Part shown: positions 1 through 12,900 of the stretch, piece after piece
How the letters are laid out: every line of letters begins with the position of its first letter
Numbering within the stretch: the stretch's first letter is position 1
Assembly: GCA_029641185.1 (NCBI GenBank)
Contig: JAPWGK010000023.1
Span: 1-64,000, forward strand
Direction of reading: 5' to 3'
Source: Pseudofabraea citricarpa
Lineage: Eukaryota; Ascomycota; Leotiomycetes; Helotiales; Dermateaceae
DNA: 64,000 bases
Position numbers and translations under genes: made by a program
The notes under the pieces: generated by a model
Seen by the model: the letters and a program-made list of their open reading frames with translations, nothing else
What the model was told of the DNA's origin: nothing
Databases searched by the model: none

Positions 1-879
1 ATAAGAGTAAAATATAAAAGGATTTCTTACTAAAACTCTTAGATTATATATAAAGTTTACTTAGTAGACTTCTTAAACTTATTAAAGTTATTATAAAGGC
101 AGATTAATTTATTCTAACTACTACTATTACTAGGTTTAATAGAGATAATAATAAAGGTAAATATAAGGATAATAATAATAGAAGTATTAGTAATAAGCTT
201 CTTCTTTATATAAGAGGCTTTCTTAAGAACCTCTAGAGCTTTATTATACTCTTTATAAGCTTTATAGAACTTTAAGTAACTCTTAGGAAATAATAGAAGG
301 TTCTCCTTATAAAAGCGATTATAAATTACTAGTATAATTTATTTTAAATCGTACGTAATATTAACTAAAATCTAAAGGTTACTTAAGTATTTATCTAGTC
401 TCTTAGTTATTTTATTCTTTTTATTCTTAGTATTATAAAAGCGATATAATACGAATATCTTATTTCGAATCTTAAGAATAAAGATATCTAGTTTATTAAA
501 GTACTTAGGCTAGAATAATATTAGCTAAGATTATATAAGTTAGGAATAAATTACTTACGTAAATATAATACTTTAAGTAATTAAAACTAATAATATAGGA
601 ATAATATCTATTACCTAAAAGATAAGAATAATTAAGTAGTATAATAAGCGTAAAAAAAGCTCTCTTAATATAAAGAGAATATAAGAATAATTTTATAAGA
701 GCTTTTAGCTCTCTAGAAAATAATAAAAAAGTAAAAGTAATATTAGAAGTATTATAATATAATTACTTTAAAGGTAAAGAGATCTAGTTATTATTAGGAC
801 TAAAAGAACGCTTTAGAGTACTCTTTAGGTATATAAGGATCCCTTACTAAGAGTATATTTTATAAGATAAGAAAATAAA

Positions 880-1390
880 AAGAGATTCTTCTTTTTTTTT
901 TTCTTTTTAGTTATTATCTTTATTATAAGAATTACTATTAATATTTATACTTATATCCTTAGCCTATTAATTAATAGCTTTATTAATACGATTAAAGTTA
1001 CTAGTATTAAAGGAATTAAAGCCCTTATTAATTATAAGAGTAATAATATTCTTAGAAATACTTATATTATCTTTTAGATTTATAACTAGATTCTTTAAAG
1101 CTATAGTCTTATTATCCTTCTCTTTTACTAAGAAAGATAAGTATAACTTAACTTAATAGTATAACTACTTATACTTCTTAACTAGAATATTAGACTAATC
1201 TCCTTTTAATCTAGTTAAAGTAATAGGTAATATAATCCTAGTATTAGAAGTAAGAAACTAAGTTAAAGCCTAACTTTATAATTAAGTCTAATAATTAGGA
1301 GTTAGAGTACTAGTAAATAAAGAGCTTATATTACTTAATAATTAATTACCCTTTAACTTAGAAGTTACTAGAGTAACTTTCTTAACTATA
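880..1390 (-). pseudogene. Decayed unidentified coding stretch, minus strand
   Basis: On the minus strand one frame stays open for long stretches, and most of its stops are TAA or TAG, as expected from RIP of CAA, CAG or TGG codons. The residues are lysine-, asparagine- and leucine-rich. A further open minus-strand stretch lies at about 340-110. I cannot assign a family; a gag-like or other transposon protein facing the gypsy element is the most likely origin. Confidence 0.4.
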
Positions 1391-3779
1391 AAGTTTATAT
1401 ATTACTTTAACTTATAAACTTAATCTTTTAGGATAATATCTATAAACTTTAGAAGCTTCTTCTAAATAAACTTAAGATTACTAGTAGTAACCTTCTTCTT
1501 TTAATAAATATAAAATAAGTTCTTTATATTATATATTAAGTTTTATAAATACTTAGTTAATACTTAGTAAGATCTTATAAAATAAAAGAATAAACTTACT
1601 AGAAGGTAATTAATAAACTAGAGCTTCTTTTCTTACTTCTTAGTATAAAGATTCTTCTATAAAACTAAGATCTTTTTTAAGTAATTATAAATATACTTTC
1701 TTATCTTTAATTTATTTTTATTTAAGAAGTTAAATAAGATATCTAGTATAATCTCTTTCTTACCTTCTTAACTTAGAACTTTCTCCTAAGACTAAAGTTA
1801 GTAGTCGGATAATAAATAAGAAGGCTAGGGAACTTATAAAAGAAGATATAAGTTTTATAAAAGTAATATAATAAGACTTATAAATAATAATTAGATAATC
1901 GTAGTATTTTAGTAAAAGATTTTAAGTATTATTAGGTAAACCTAATTTATAATACGTGTTTTTTAGTACCTAGAGCGAATTCTTCTCTAGAAGTATATTA
2001 TATAAAACTTTAAAGATAAAAGTAACTATTTTATTTTTATTATTAAGTATATTAAATAAGAAGTAATTATATTCTAGAGTTATAAGAATCTTAGCTTATT
2101 ATTATATTATTTTACTAATAGTATCTTATTTTATAAGTTACGTATCTTTTAGATTATTAGAGATAATTAAATTATTAAAGGTAAAAAAATATTTAGGTAA
2201 GCTTAGCTTTATATAAAATTTATACTAATACTTTATTATTAGCTTAAAAATAGCTTATCGTTTAGTAAGATAAAGCTTATTCTTAAGCTTATTAAGAGTA
2301 TTATATAAGATAATAAAATCTAAGAGTATTAGAACTAAGTTAAAGTATATACTTACTAACTTATTAGCGTTTATAATTATCTTCTCCTCTAGAATAAAGA
2401 TAATTTATATAAGAGTTAGCTTAGGCCTAGATATAATAATTTAGAGCGTATATCTATTTAAAGTAATAAGTATCCTTATAATTACTTAGTATACGAAATA
2501 CTTTAATAAAATATTATTTATTTTTTATAAGATAATCTAGTAAAACTTTTATAAAGTAAGATAAAGTAAAAAACTTATATAAAAGGATACTAGTATATAT
2601 ATTATCTTTTATAATAATAATAAGTTCTTATATTTAATATAAGTACTTATAATTAATTACGTAAACTTTTATTAAGCTCTTATAAAAGATAATAAGAGAA
2701 AAAAGGATAAACTTATTATATTAAAATAATCTATAGCTAGCTTCTTAGAAATAAGATTAAGAGTTTTATACTTAGATTAAGATTATAATATAGGGAATAA
2801 TTAGTATAAAGGTAGATTAATATATATTACTAACTTATATAATAAGATTAATAATAGATAATTTAAGAACTAGGGACGAAGATTATAAAAGGATTTATTA
2901 GGTCTAAAAAAGAAGAAATAAATATATTAGAAATTAAAAGAAAAAAATAATAGAAACTTAGTAAGATATTATAAAGTTAAAGTTATAAAGATATTTTATT
3001 TTAGTTCGAATAAAAGAAGCGAAGGAATTTATAAGTAAGAGACGATTCGACTAAAATACCCTTTTTTTATATAATAAAAGATAGATATTATAATTATAGT
3101 TAAAAGGAAAAATATAATATTAAATTAATCTTTAGAAGATAAGAATAATAAATATTAGAGTTTATAATATATTTAAACGAAAAGAAAAGAGAATTATAGC
3201 TTTATATCTTAAGTTAAAGGATTTTCTATAGTTAAAATACTTAATTTTATACTAGGAGTAATAATTCTTATAAGAGATTTAAGCTAAGAATAACTTAACT
3301 AATTATTAGGAGTATTTATTAAAAGAATATAAGTTTATTTATTATAAGGGAAAAATAATCTAAGAGTTATAAGATTATCTTTTAGAAGATAATTAAAAGA
3401 ATAGATTATAATAGCCTAGAGTTATAAGAGATATATATCTTATATCCTAACTTTAATTTATTAAAGATAAGAGATACCTAATAGTATTATAAGAAAGACT
3501 ATTATATAAGGGACGAATATAATAGAATTATATACTTGATTTTATTACTTTCTTTACTTTTATAAGGAATTATTACTACCTTAGATACTATTATATAAGG
3601 GCTTTATAAGTACTTTTTAAGCGCTCTAAGAGTTATATACTATTATTTATACTTAAGTATTATAGTTAATTAATAACTTCTTTTACCTCTTACCTTTATA
3701 ATTATTAATTCGATTACTAAATATATCTTATATATAATTATATATATTATAATAGTTACTAGTTATATTTATAATATTA

Positions 3780-4240
3780 TAGATTCGGATATACCCTAAT
3801 ATTTATCGTCTTATTATAATATAAATATAAGGTACTTTCTTTTAGATTAACTAATAAACCTTTAATATTTTAGAACTTTATAAATAAGATATTCTAGGAA
3901 TATTCTAATAATTTTATTTTATCTTATATTAATAATATTTATATTTATATTAATAGAATTAGAGAAAAATATATAAAATATATTAGAAAAGTCTTAATTA
4001 AATTATAAGAGGTAGGACTTTAAGTAAATATTAAGAAATACGCCTTTTACTAAGATAAGATTAAGTTCTTAGGACTAATTATTAGTATAAAAGGAATTAA
4101 AATAAACCCTAATAAAATTAAGAATATTTAAGAATAAGAAATACCTAAGAACTTAAGAGATATATAAAGCTTTATTAGATTTATAAACTTTTATAAAAGA
4201 TTTATTAAGAATTACTTTAAGATACTCTCTTTAATTAATA
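3780..4240 (+). pseudogene. Reverse transcriptase remnant of gypsy element
   Basis: The frame shows the run of blocks expected of a gypsy RT: a degenerate FGLTNAP-like segment, the catalytic YIDD box now reading YINN (about 3925-3940), an HVRKVL-like helix, a KCxF-like segment, FLGxII (about 4070), and NFYKRFIKN (about 4190). Both catalytic aspartates changed to asparagine by G-to-A transitions in a TG context, which fits RIP. Confidence 0.85.
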
Positions 4241-4379
4241 ACCTAAGTAAGAAGAAGGAGAAAACGAAAGATTTTAATTAGAATAATAAATACTAGAATA
4301 CTTTTAAAGAACTAAAAAAGTAATTACCTTAGTATTAATACTCGTATATTTTAATAAAGATAAATAATATATTATAAAA

Positions 4380-4740
4380 TATAACTTATCTAGATTATAT
4401 TAATATAAGAGTATTATCTTAATATAAAAAGATAAACTTTTATACCTTATAATATTCTTTTCTAGAAGACTCCTACTAGCTAAATATAATTATAAAATCT
4501 ATAATAAGGAACTCTTAGTAATAATCAAATACTTTAAAGAATAAAAACCTAAACTTTAAGGAATAAACCTACTAGTATAAGTACTCTTAGATTATAAGAC
4601 TCTAGAATATTTTATAACTACTAAGAAACTAATAAGAAGATAAGCTAGATAGATAAAATTCTTATTAGAATTTAACTTCTAGATCGTTTATAAACTAGGA
4701 AAATAAAATAAGAAAATAAATACTTTAACTAAAAGATCTT
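4380..4740 (+). pseudogene. RNase H remnant of gypsy element
   Basis: The end of this stretch (4685-4740) reads VYKLGK, a stop, then NKKINTLTKRS, matching the conserved end of gypsy RNase H (a YxPGKxNxxADALSR-type motif) with RIP-type changes. It lies directly between RT and integrase, as in Ty3/gypsy elements. Confidence 0.75.
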
Positions 4741-5199
4741 AAGATAAACTATAAGATAAATTAGACGATTAATAAAAAGAATAAATATAAATTATTCTTT
4801 CTAAAAGTAAGATTAATAGAGAGGAAGCTTTAGAAATATTTAACTTATATATTTAGGTTATAAGAGTAAAATAAATAATTCCTAAGTATATTTAAGAAAA
4901 ATAAAAGAATAATTAATTCTACTAAGAAACTCTTAAAGCTTTAAGAGATAATAAACTAGTAAAGGATATTCCTAAGTTATATTATAAAGATAAAGATAAT
5001 ATCTTATTTTATAGAAACTAAGTCTAGGTTCTAGAAGCTTATAAAATAAAATTAATTTAGAAAATATATAAAGAACTTATAATTAAATACCCTAGCTAAG
5101 GAGGGATATTAATCCTTTTATAAGATAATTATATCTAGAAGAATATAAATAAAAATCTTAATTAATATATTAGAAACTATTATATTTATAGAAAATCTA

Positions 5200-5650
5200 A
5201 ACTAAATAATATTACTTATTAAAAATACCTAGAGCTACTATTAATATTAGATAAACCTTAGAGTTATATATCTATAAACTTTATAACTAGACTTCTAAAG
5301 AGTAATAGATTTAATATTATCTTAGTTATAATCTATAAATTATTAAAAGAAAGATATTATATTTTTTATAAATATAAAGATAAGAGAATAAGTATAAAAG
5401 AAACTATTAAATTATTCCTAAAGAATATATAAAAATACTATAAATTACCTATAACTTATATCTCTAATAAAGGTTCGTAATTTATAAGTAAGATATAAAG
5501 AAAGTTTTATAAGATATTAGGAATTAATATTTAATTATTTATAATAATATACCTAGAGATAAATAACTAGACAAAAAGAATAAATATAAAAATAAAATAT
5601 TACCTAAGAGCTTATACTAATTACTTATAAGATAACTAGAGTTAAACCCT
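5200..5650 (+). pseudogene. Integrase core remnant of gypsy element
   Basis: The frame contains the DDE integrase landmarks: a segment ending INFITRLLKS where the first aspartate should be (now N), ITYISNKGS with the second aspartate also N, and a decayed YHPxxDGQTERxN region near 5550-5600. Loss of both catalytic aspartates by G-to-A change means no integrase activity. Confidence 0.8.
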
Positions 5651-6189
5651 ACTAATAATAGAATTTATAGGAAATAAATACTAATCTATAAGTATAAAGG
5701 TTATATTATTTTTCGTAAATAAAGGATATAAACTAAGAATAAATTTCGACTAAGAAAATATAAAGATTAATTAATTATAACTAATAAAAAGTAAACTAGA
5801 CGAAAGATAAGTAATAGAATTTATAAAAAGAATAAAAGATACTTAGAAATTTATACGTGAAAAAATAACTTAGTTCTAAAGTAAGATAAAAAAATACGCA
5901 AATATAAAATAATTACTAGTATTAAACTATAAACTAGAAGATAAAGTTTATATCTTAATAAAGAATATCTAAATATAAAGACTTTTACGAAAATTAGAAT
6001 ATAAGAATAAAAAACCTTATAAGATTAAAAGAAAATTAGACTAAGCTCTTATAAAGTAAAGTTATTACTAGAACTAAAAATTTATCTTATATTTTACTCT
6101 AACTTATTATATAAAAACTTAAACGATCTTTTACTTAGATAAAAAGAAACTAAATCTCTACTAATTAATATAAAAGGAAATAATAAATA

Positions 6190-6360
6190 AGAAGTAAAGG
6201 ATATTAAAGATATAAAGATAATTAGAGGAAAAGTTTTTTATAAGATTAAATAAGTATAATAACTATTAGATTTAAAGTAATATCTAGTAGAAAATTTTAA
6301 AAATATATAAGAAATTCTAAGAGATTTTTATTCTAGATATCTAGATAAACCTTATCTAAT
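6190..6360 (+). pseudogene. Chromodomain remnant at the pol C-terminus
   Basis: The reading frame gives EVKDIKDIKIIRGKVFYKIK, then a degenerate segment, then YLVENFKNI and DFYSRYLDKP. This fits the (E)xILxxRxxxxxxYxVKWxGY...TWEPxENL pattern of a chromodomain followed by the usual short tail. It lies just upstream of the polypurine tract. Confidence 0.65.
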
Positions 6361-6377
6361 ATAAAAATTAGACGCTT

Positions 6378-6960
6378 AAAGGGGGGATAATATTATAGTT
6401 CTTACGTAAGTTACTTAAGATATATGTTATATACTTACTTCTCTTATATATACTTTATTTACCTTATATTATAACTTACTAATTCGGATTATATAACTAG
6501 AAATTTACTAAGTAGAATAAATTATATATAACTTACCTTATATATTTACCTACCTAAGAATAAGTATAATAGAGAATACTTAGAGAGTAAATACTAGTAT
6601 AATAGGAAAAACTACTTATAGCTAACTTCTTATACTTTCTTTCCTTTCCTTTTTTCTTCTCTTCTTATACTTAGATTTTTTATTATTAATTAGCTATATT
6701 AATCCCTTATTTACTTTATATTTTATATATTATAATAAGATTAGAGATTCGATATTAGGTGCTTATAGGTAGTTTAAGAGATATTTATTTGATATTAAAT
6801 ATTAGCTAACTAGTATTAATTATTAAATATCCGCGCTTATATTTAAAGTAACCTTTTAATTATTTTCGTATAATTATTATCGTCTCTTTTATAATTATCC
6901 TTTAAATACTAAATATAATCTGATTTTAATTACTATATATTTTATAATATTAATCTTATG
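6378..6960 (+). repeat. Polypurine tract and probable 3' LTR
   Basis: The purine run AAAGGGGGGA at 6378-6387 directly follows the chromodomain tail and matches the primer site for plus-strand synthesis. The LTR would begin near 6391 with TATTATAG, most simply a RIP-altered TGTTATAG. The right end is not resolved, and no second LTR copy was found in the window, so the length is a guess. Confidence 0.5.
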
Positions 6961-7224
6961 TATATACTATGTGTAATTATAAATAAAGCTAAGATTAAAG
7001 TTACGAATATCTAATATAAGAGTATATTATATAAGTAAAACCGGCTATTTCATTTAGACTAAAGAATCTAGATTCTTGTTATAACCCGTAACTAGACAGC
7101 TACTAATATCGCATGTAACACCTCACTCGTGCCTGCTGTATATCTAACAATTGATTATATTTCAAATTGTAACACCGTAATTTGTAATTCCTTGGTGTGT
7201 TTATATCACTGGCTTACCTAGTGC

Positions 7225-9069
7225 TCACGCACCACCCAACTCGGCCTCTTCAACAAAGGGCTGATATCCATTAAACCAACCCTCGGGATCGAACTCGGTC
7301 TTCAGTTGTCTAAGTTTTTCGAGCCTCCATGGTTCATACCCGTACAAAGCCTCTGGGGCATCTTTAGAACCATGTCCATAATTGACGTATTGTTGAAGGC
7401 GCCCATAACCCGACGTGGCGACAAAGGCGTCTTGTTGTTTTGACAACCACTCATCGAATACTTCTTCATTGGCGGGGTCTTTGTATGCAGCTTCAATCAT
7501 CCTGCCTAACTGTGAGCTCTAGAAAAAAGAAAGAAAGAAAGAAAGTTGTTAATGATAGAGAGTTCATACAAGAAGTGATCGGATCCCTGGCGCCACGGAT
7601 AGGCGGTTGTCTCGTCTGCGATCTCACGGACACGTTGCTGAGGGAAGGTCTCGAACATGATACTAAACGTAGCCTCTCCAGCATACTTCTCATTCATGTC
7701 TCGCCACCCGTCAAAGTAGGCACGCATTGTTGGGATGTCGTACTTCTTCACATTCGCGGCGTAGAAATTCTTGATGGGGAATCTGGCCCACCCCTGCGGT
7801 GTGCAGAGGACGTTGTTTAAGCCATTGTAAGTGGCCCAAGGCAACGCATCCCATGCGGCCGTTTTCGCATCCTTCCAGACGGGCGATATGGCATCAAAGG
7901 GTTCGAGGAAGGGCGTGGCTTTGTCTTCGGGGCCAGAGTATACTAGATTAATATTAATTGTGGGCTGCAGTATTATCAGTAGCTGGTTCGTTATTGCTAG
8001 CCTGGATGTTCAACTGACTTTGCCGTTTCTTCCAAGCCGTCGCCCAATAACGAATATCGCAACCTCTGCAGACATCCTATGTGAAATATCATTGATTGTT
8101 TCAAAGATGGCTTCGACCTTGTCCAAGTCGAATTCCCAGTCTACACTGAAGTGTTTGCCGCCATTAAGCTGCGGGTATACTTGGTAAGTAGCCTCCAATG
8201 CAATACCAAAGTTATGGCCAGCGCCGCGAACCGCCCAGAAAAGATCCGGGTTGCGGTCGTTTGATGCTTCCACAATGGTTCCATTTGCGAGGAGCAAGCG
8301 AATGGAAACCATGTTGTCGTTCAAGTAGCTATACTTCCCTTGCAGCCGACCTATTCCAGCCCCAAGGGAGATCCCAAGGACTCCAGTACACGGGCATGAC
8401 CCGACAGCTTCAGATAATAGTCAGCGAGGTCTACGGAACTATGGAAATTTCCGGGAATGACTTACTCACTTCCATGCCTTCAGCATGCGTTGCGTTTGCA
8501 AATTGACCTGTTGTGATACCGCCACCTACAGTCATTTGTTGTTTTTCTTTGTTGTACTTGATACTGTTCAGCTCGCGCATATCAATGGAGATGGCGTTTT
8601 TGAGGCGACGCAGAGAAGTTGTGAGGGCATGGCCTCCCGACCGAGCTGCGAATGCAATACCTCTGGCGCGCGCATAGTTCACCTGCAAAGTATCAACTTG
8701 ATAGAACAGGGTGCTAGTCAAGAATCTTACAGTCTCAATAACATCCTGTTCTTCCTTAACCTGAACAGCGACAATGTACGAGGGCCGTTTGTAATTTGTA
8801 TATCGTACATCAAGAGTTGTAAATTCTTCCTGGCCTTGCACTAGAATCCGAGCCTCTGATGACAGCCGCTTCTGAAGCTCCTGCTTTAGTGATATTTTTA
8901 GGTAGTTGGCGATGGCGGAATCATCTTCGCCGCCTGTCCAAGCGATGAATTGTTGTTGGTCTGAGGATGGATATGCCACAGATGCATTTTCTGCCTGGGC
9001 GATTTGCATCCACTGGAACAAAACTGATGAGAATAGGAGTCTCCAACCACAGAGGTATTGTAACAACAT
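7225..9069 (-). CDS. Berberine-bridge-type FAD-linked oxidase, secreted
   Basis: Five exons on the minus strand: 9069-8731, 8682-8466, 8407-8019, 7964-7570 and 7516-7225; 543 aa. The 48-bp second-from-start gap (8683-8730) is a multiple of three without a stop, but removing it restores IETVNYARARGI. Signal peptide at residues 1-26 (ending QIAQA). FAD_binding_4 domain carries RSGGH (His131) and GSC (Cys190), the two residues that can bind FAD twice covalently in this family. The C-terminal BBE motif YVNYGHG leads to DPEGWFNGYQPF. Such enzymes oxidise alcohols or form rings in fungal natural-product pathways. It is divergent from the PKS with 887 bp between start codons, so it is probably a tailoring enzyme of that cluster. 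The first ATG after the upstream stop is used; the last acceptor (AGAG) is the least certain junction. Confidence 0.88.
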
Positions 9070-9956
9070 GATGCAAGGCTGGCGCAAACTTGAGTATCGG
9101 CAAAAATGGTCGAGTGTGATTTTGCCTTGCTTGAATCCGGGAAACGAAATATGTCAAAAGGGGTCTGACTATTCTTTACTCCAACCTTGGAATCGCAAGA
9201 GGATCAAAGTACCGCTTGAGCCGGTGTGCCATATCCAACCCACTTACTCGGCACTGTACTGTTGCATCAACTTTGCAACGCGGATGACAACCTGGAGGAC
9301 AGCGCAGCACGAGCACGATCGTCCCGAACAGGTCGCGAGCATACAGTTGAGAGTGGTCAATACAGTCATGCCGAATTTGCTGTCAGATCTCGGGTCATCT
9401 AGTGTCCACCACTGCATGTCACCCAGCACAAGCAAGATTGACTCGGCAATGCAGGCAGTCATTTAGGCACCTAAAATGACAACATTTTAAGTTAGCCGTG
9501 CAGATGCAGTCATTCTGACGGTTGCAAGGGTACGTGCATACTGCCTTCATTGCCTTTTTGGGGACTGCTTGTATGAGACTGTTGATACTACAGGAAGTGT
9601 CCTACTCGTTGTGTGAGCTCTCTATTGGGCACACCCGGAAAGAAGTCATTCAAAGTCATGTTTCAAATCTGATGTTCCCTTGAGAGATTAGAGAAGTGAA
9701 TAATTGGATGGATGACAGGGTAAATATATTAGCTCAGATACTTTAGAAACCCCTTATTCACATGTATTTGAGAGAAAACTCGAAAAACAGAACATTGTCT
9801 CAACGTGACTACCTCTTTTCCCCCAGCAATCCTTCTCCGAATATAATAACTATTTAGCTTTCGTCGAGAAGCCATTTCATGCCATCCATCTGAAATTTAT
9901 TGGCTTGCAGTTGAAATCACTTCAACTTGATAACAACTTGCTTGACAAATTGCAAT
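9070..9956. promoter_or_regulatory. Divergent promoter region, oxidase/PKS
   Basis: These 887 bp separate the start codons of the FAD oxidase (minus) and the PKS (plus), so both promoters must lie here. Short open frames occur on both strands, but none has a recognisable domain or a splice-supported extension. No convincing TATA box or palindromic Zn2Cys6 binding site was picked out by eye. Confidence 0.5.
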
Positions 9957-12900
9957 ATGGCACCTATAGCGGTCACAGAGCCGCATGCTTCTGAGGCTTT
10001 GGAGCCCGTTGCCATAATTGGCATGGGTGAGATACTACATCCGAATAGAATGCAAATTACATATCACTGATGTATAATAGGCTGTCGCTGGCCAGGTGAT
10101 TCAGAGTCTCCTTCCGAACTATGGGAATTTCTTCAGGCAAAAAGAGATTCTTATAGCAAGTTCCCAGCAGACAGGATCAATGGAGATGCCTTTTATCATC
10201 CTGATGGTAATCGACCAGGCTCTTTCAAAACAGAGGGAGGCTCATTTCTGAAGGCCGATGTGCGGCAGTTTGATGCAAACTTTTTTGGAATCCATCCGAA
10301 AGAAGTTCTTACCTTAGACCCTGCCCAGAGAAAGTTCCTCGAAGTCGTATATGAATCTTTCGAGTCAGCGGGTGTTCCTCTTCACAAGTTATCCGGATCT
10401 GATACGGGAGTCTTCGTAGGGAACTTCAACTACGATCATCAATTGATGCAGTATCGCGATGCGGAGAACGCTTTGCCATATTCTGTCACCGGCAGTGGTG
10501 TCACAATCCTTAGCAATCGAATCAACTACATCTTCAATCTCAAGGGCCCTTCTATGACACTGGACACGGCATGTTCGAGTTCCCTTTACGCACTGCATCT
10601 TGCATGCAGCGCTATTCAAACTGGAGATTGCACAGCTGCCGTGGTCGGAGGATCAAATCTCATTCTTACCCCAGAGTGCCAAATATTTTCTTCTGTCTTG
10701 GGAGCAGTTTCACCTACCTCGGTCTGCCATACATTTGATTCTCGAGGTCAGTTTTTACGGGTTTTGCTGGGTTTATTGAGGGAACGCTAACAAAATCAAA
10801 GCGGATGGTTATGCTCGTGCTGACGGAATCGGTGCGCTATACATTAAGAAGCTGTCTCAGGCAGTAGCTGATGGCGATCCTATCCGAGCCGTGATTAGAG
10901 GCACGTCATTCAATGCTAATGGACGAACGGGCGGTATTACTCACCCAAGTCCCGACGGCCAGGAGGCGTGCATGCGACGAGCCTACGAGCGTGCTGGAGG
11001 TCTTGATCCCTCACTCACAGGTTATTTTGAGTGCCATGGCACCGGAACGCCTGTCGGGTAAGTAATATTTCTTTTTTATCTCGCTAAGCATAGATAATTA
11101 ATGCTAATAATTGTGTTAGTGATCCAATTGAGGTATCGGCTATTGGGAGACTGTTCGGCGACGTCAAAACTGCTTCAAAACCGTTGTTGATTGGATCAAT
11201 CAAGTCGAATATGGGACATAGCGAGCCATCCAGCGGCATTGCAGGAATCATGAAAGCTGTATTGGCAATAGAGCGAGGAGTAATCCCACCTACCATCGGC
11301 ATAAAAGATTTAAACCCAAATGTCGACTTGAAGGATGGCCGGCTCAAGATCGTTATGGAAAGCACTCCATGGCCAGATCTACCCGTTCGAAGAGCAAGTA
11401 TAAACTCGTTCGGATATGGAGGTTCTAATGCCCATGTAAGTATTCTGACGGACTCCATTTTTGCGGAGATTCAAGATCTAAATAATCTAGGCAATCGTTG
11501 AATCTGTCGAAACACTCCTGCCTGGATACAGGGCACGTCACCAGGCGAGTAAGGAGTCGTCTAGTATGGAAGCTTTCGCCAACGGAAATGGAATTTCAGG
11601 GTCCTCACCCTCTTCCACCACCAATGGTCATACCAATGGCAACGTTAAGATCAATGGAAATGGTTATCGGCCAACCCCAACAAAGTCTCGTTTCCTGCTC
11701 CCATTCTCAGCACATGATGAAAAAACACTGCAAGCAAATTACGATGCTTTGGCTAAATCCGTTATTAATTGGGACTTGGCGGATGTTGCTTTTACTTTGA
11801 GCTCAAGGCGCACTTTGTTGACCTACCGCTCATTCATTACTACGACCATCGACGAGGCGGCACAAAGTCTTCCAGAAGAGAAACTTAGCATTACGAAGAA
11901 ACGATCAGCTGGAGCCCCAGTCCTTGGCTTTGTCTTTACGGGTCAGGGAGCTCAATGGCCTCAGATGGGACAAGCATTGATGAGGGAATACCCAAGTTAC
12001 CTGGCTACCATTCGAAGGCTTGACAATTATCTGGACACTCTTGATGAAGGCCATGGCCGAGATTGGAGCATTGAAGAAGTCTTGAACCAAAGTCACGAAA
12101 AAAGTTTGGTCCACAATGCGGAACTCTCACAACCCTTGGTGACAGCTATACAGATTGCGCTCGTTAACCTTTTTCTTCAGTGGAATATCACACCTCGTGC
12201 TGTCGTTGGCCACTCCTCTGGAGAGATAGCTGCAAGCTATAGCGCTGGGCTGCTGACTGAAGAAGCGGCCATGATCGCAGCATATTTACGAGGAAAATCA
12301 GTTGCGCAGAACCAGAAGAAAGGATTGATGATGGCTGTCGGTGGCTCCCTTTCCCAGATCCAACCTCTGGTTGATGAGGTTGATGGCGAAATCACAATCG
12401 CGTGCCACAACTCCCCAGAGAGCTACACCTTGAGTGGTGATGCAGACGCCATGCTCAAACTTAAAGAATTGCTAGATGAGAAAAAGATCTTCTGTCGTGC
12501 GCTCTCCACAAGCAACAACGCCTACCATTCACAGCACATGAAAGCTCTCGGACCACATTATGAGCAGGAACTTGAGTCTTTCATGCCCAAGAGCACAGCA
12601 GTCAAATCTCTCAAGCAGCGTTCAAAAAGCCCGCCGACCCAAGCCGTCTTTTTTTCTTCAGTCTACGGTCATGCTGCACCGTGGTCATTGCTAGGCTCCA
12701 AATACTGGCGCCAGAATCTCGAGTCTCCTGTACTCTTTCACCAGGCTGTTGCGGAAATGGTGACGCAAATTCCGGTGGATATCCTAGTTGAAATCGGACC
12801 CCATGGGGCCCTCCAAGGACCTCTTCGACAGCTGTCTAAGATGATGCCTAGCGACACTAAGTTCCCAGAATACCTTACGGCAATCGTCAGAGGCGGCGAT

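Larger units (their letters stand above)
3400..6960 (+). mobile_element. Relic Ty3/gypsy LTR retrotransposon (pol part)
   Basis: Translating the plus strand through stop codons gives the gypsy pol order: reverse transcriptase, RNase H, integrase, chromodomain, then a polypurine tract and LTR start. Every domain carries many stops and catalytic substitutions, so the copy is dead. A chromodomain after the integrase points to the chromovirus branch common in fungi. The left limit is unclear because gag and protease could not be read with confidence; the 5' LTR may lie outside the window. The right limit is approximate because the LTR end was not resolved. Confidence 0.8.
1..7030. repeat. RIP-mutated AT-rich transposon block
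   Basis: Base composition is extremely AT-rich. Read line by line, CA and TG dinucleotides are almost absent up to about 6400 (rare survivors near 1957, 3537, 4525, 5569, 5858 and 5890), whereas CT, CC and CG steps persist. Loss of CpA on both strands with CpG retained is the classic signature of repeat-induced point mutation. No intact gene exists here; the recognisable content is decayed retroelement sequence. Normal dinucleotide use returns gradually from 6400 and fully by about 7040, about 190 bp before the stop codon of the first intact gene. Confidence 0.9.

Noticed and set aside
8906..9466. 186-codon plus-strand frame between the oxidase and PKS
   Set aside because: It overlaps the signal-peptide exon of the oxidase, has no domain and no splice extension.
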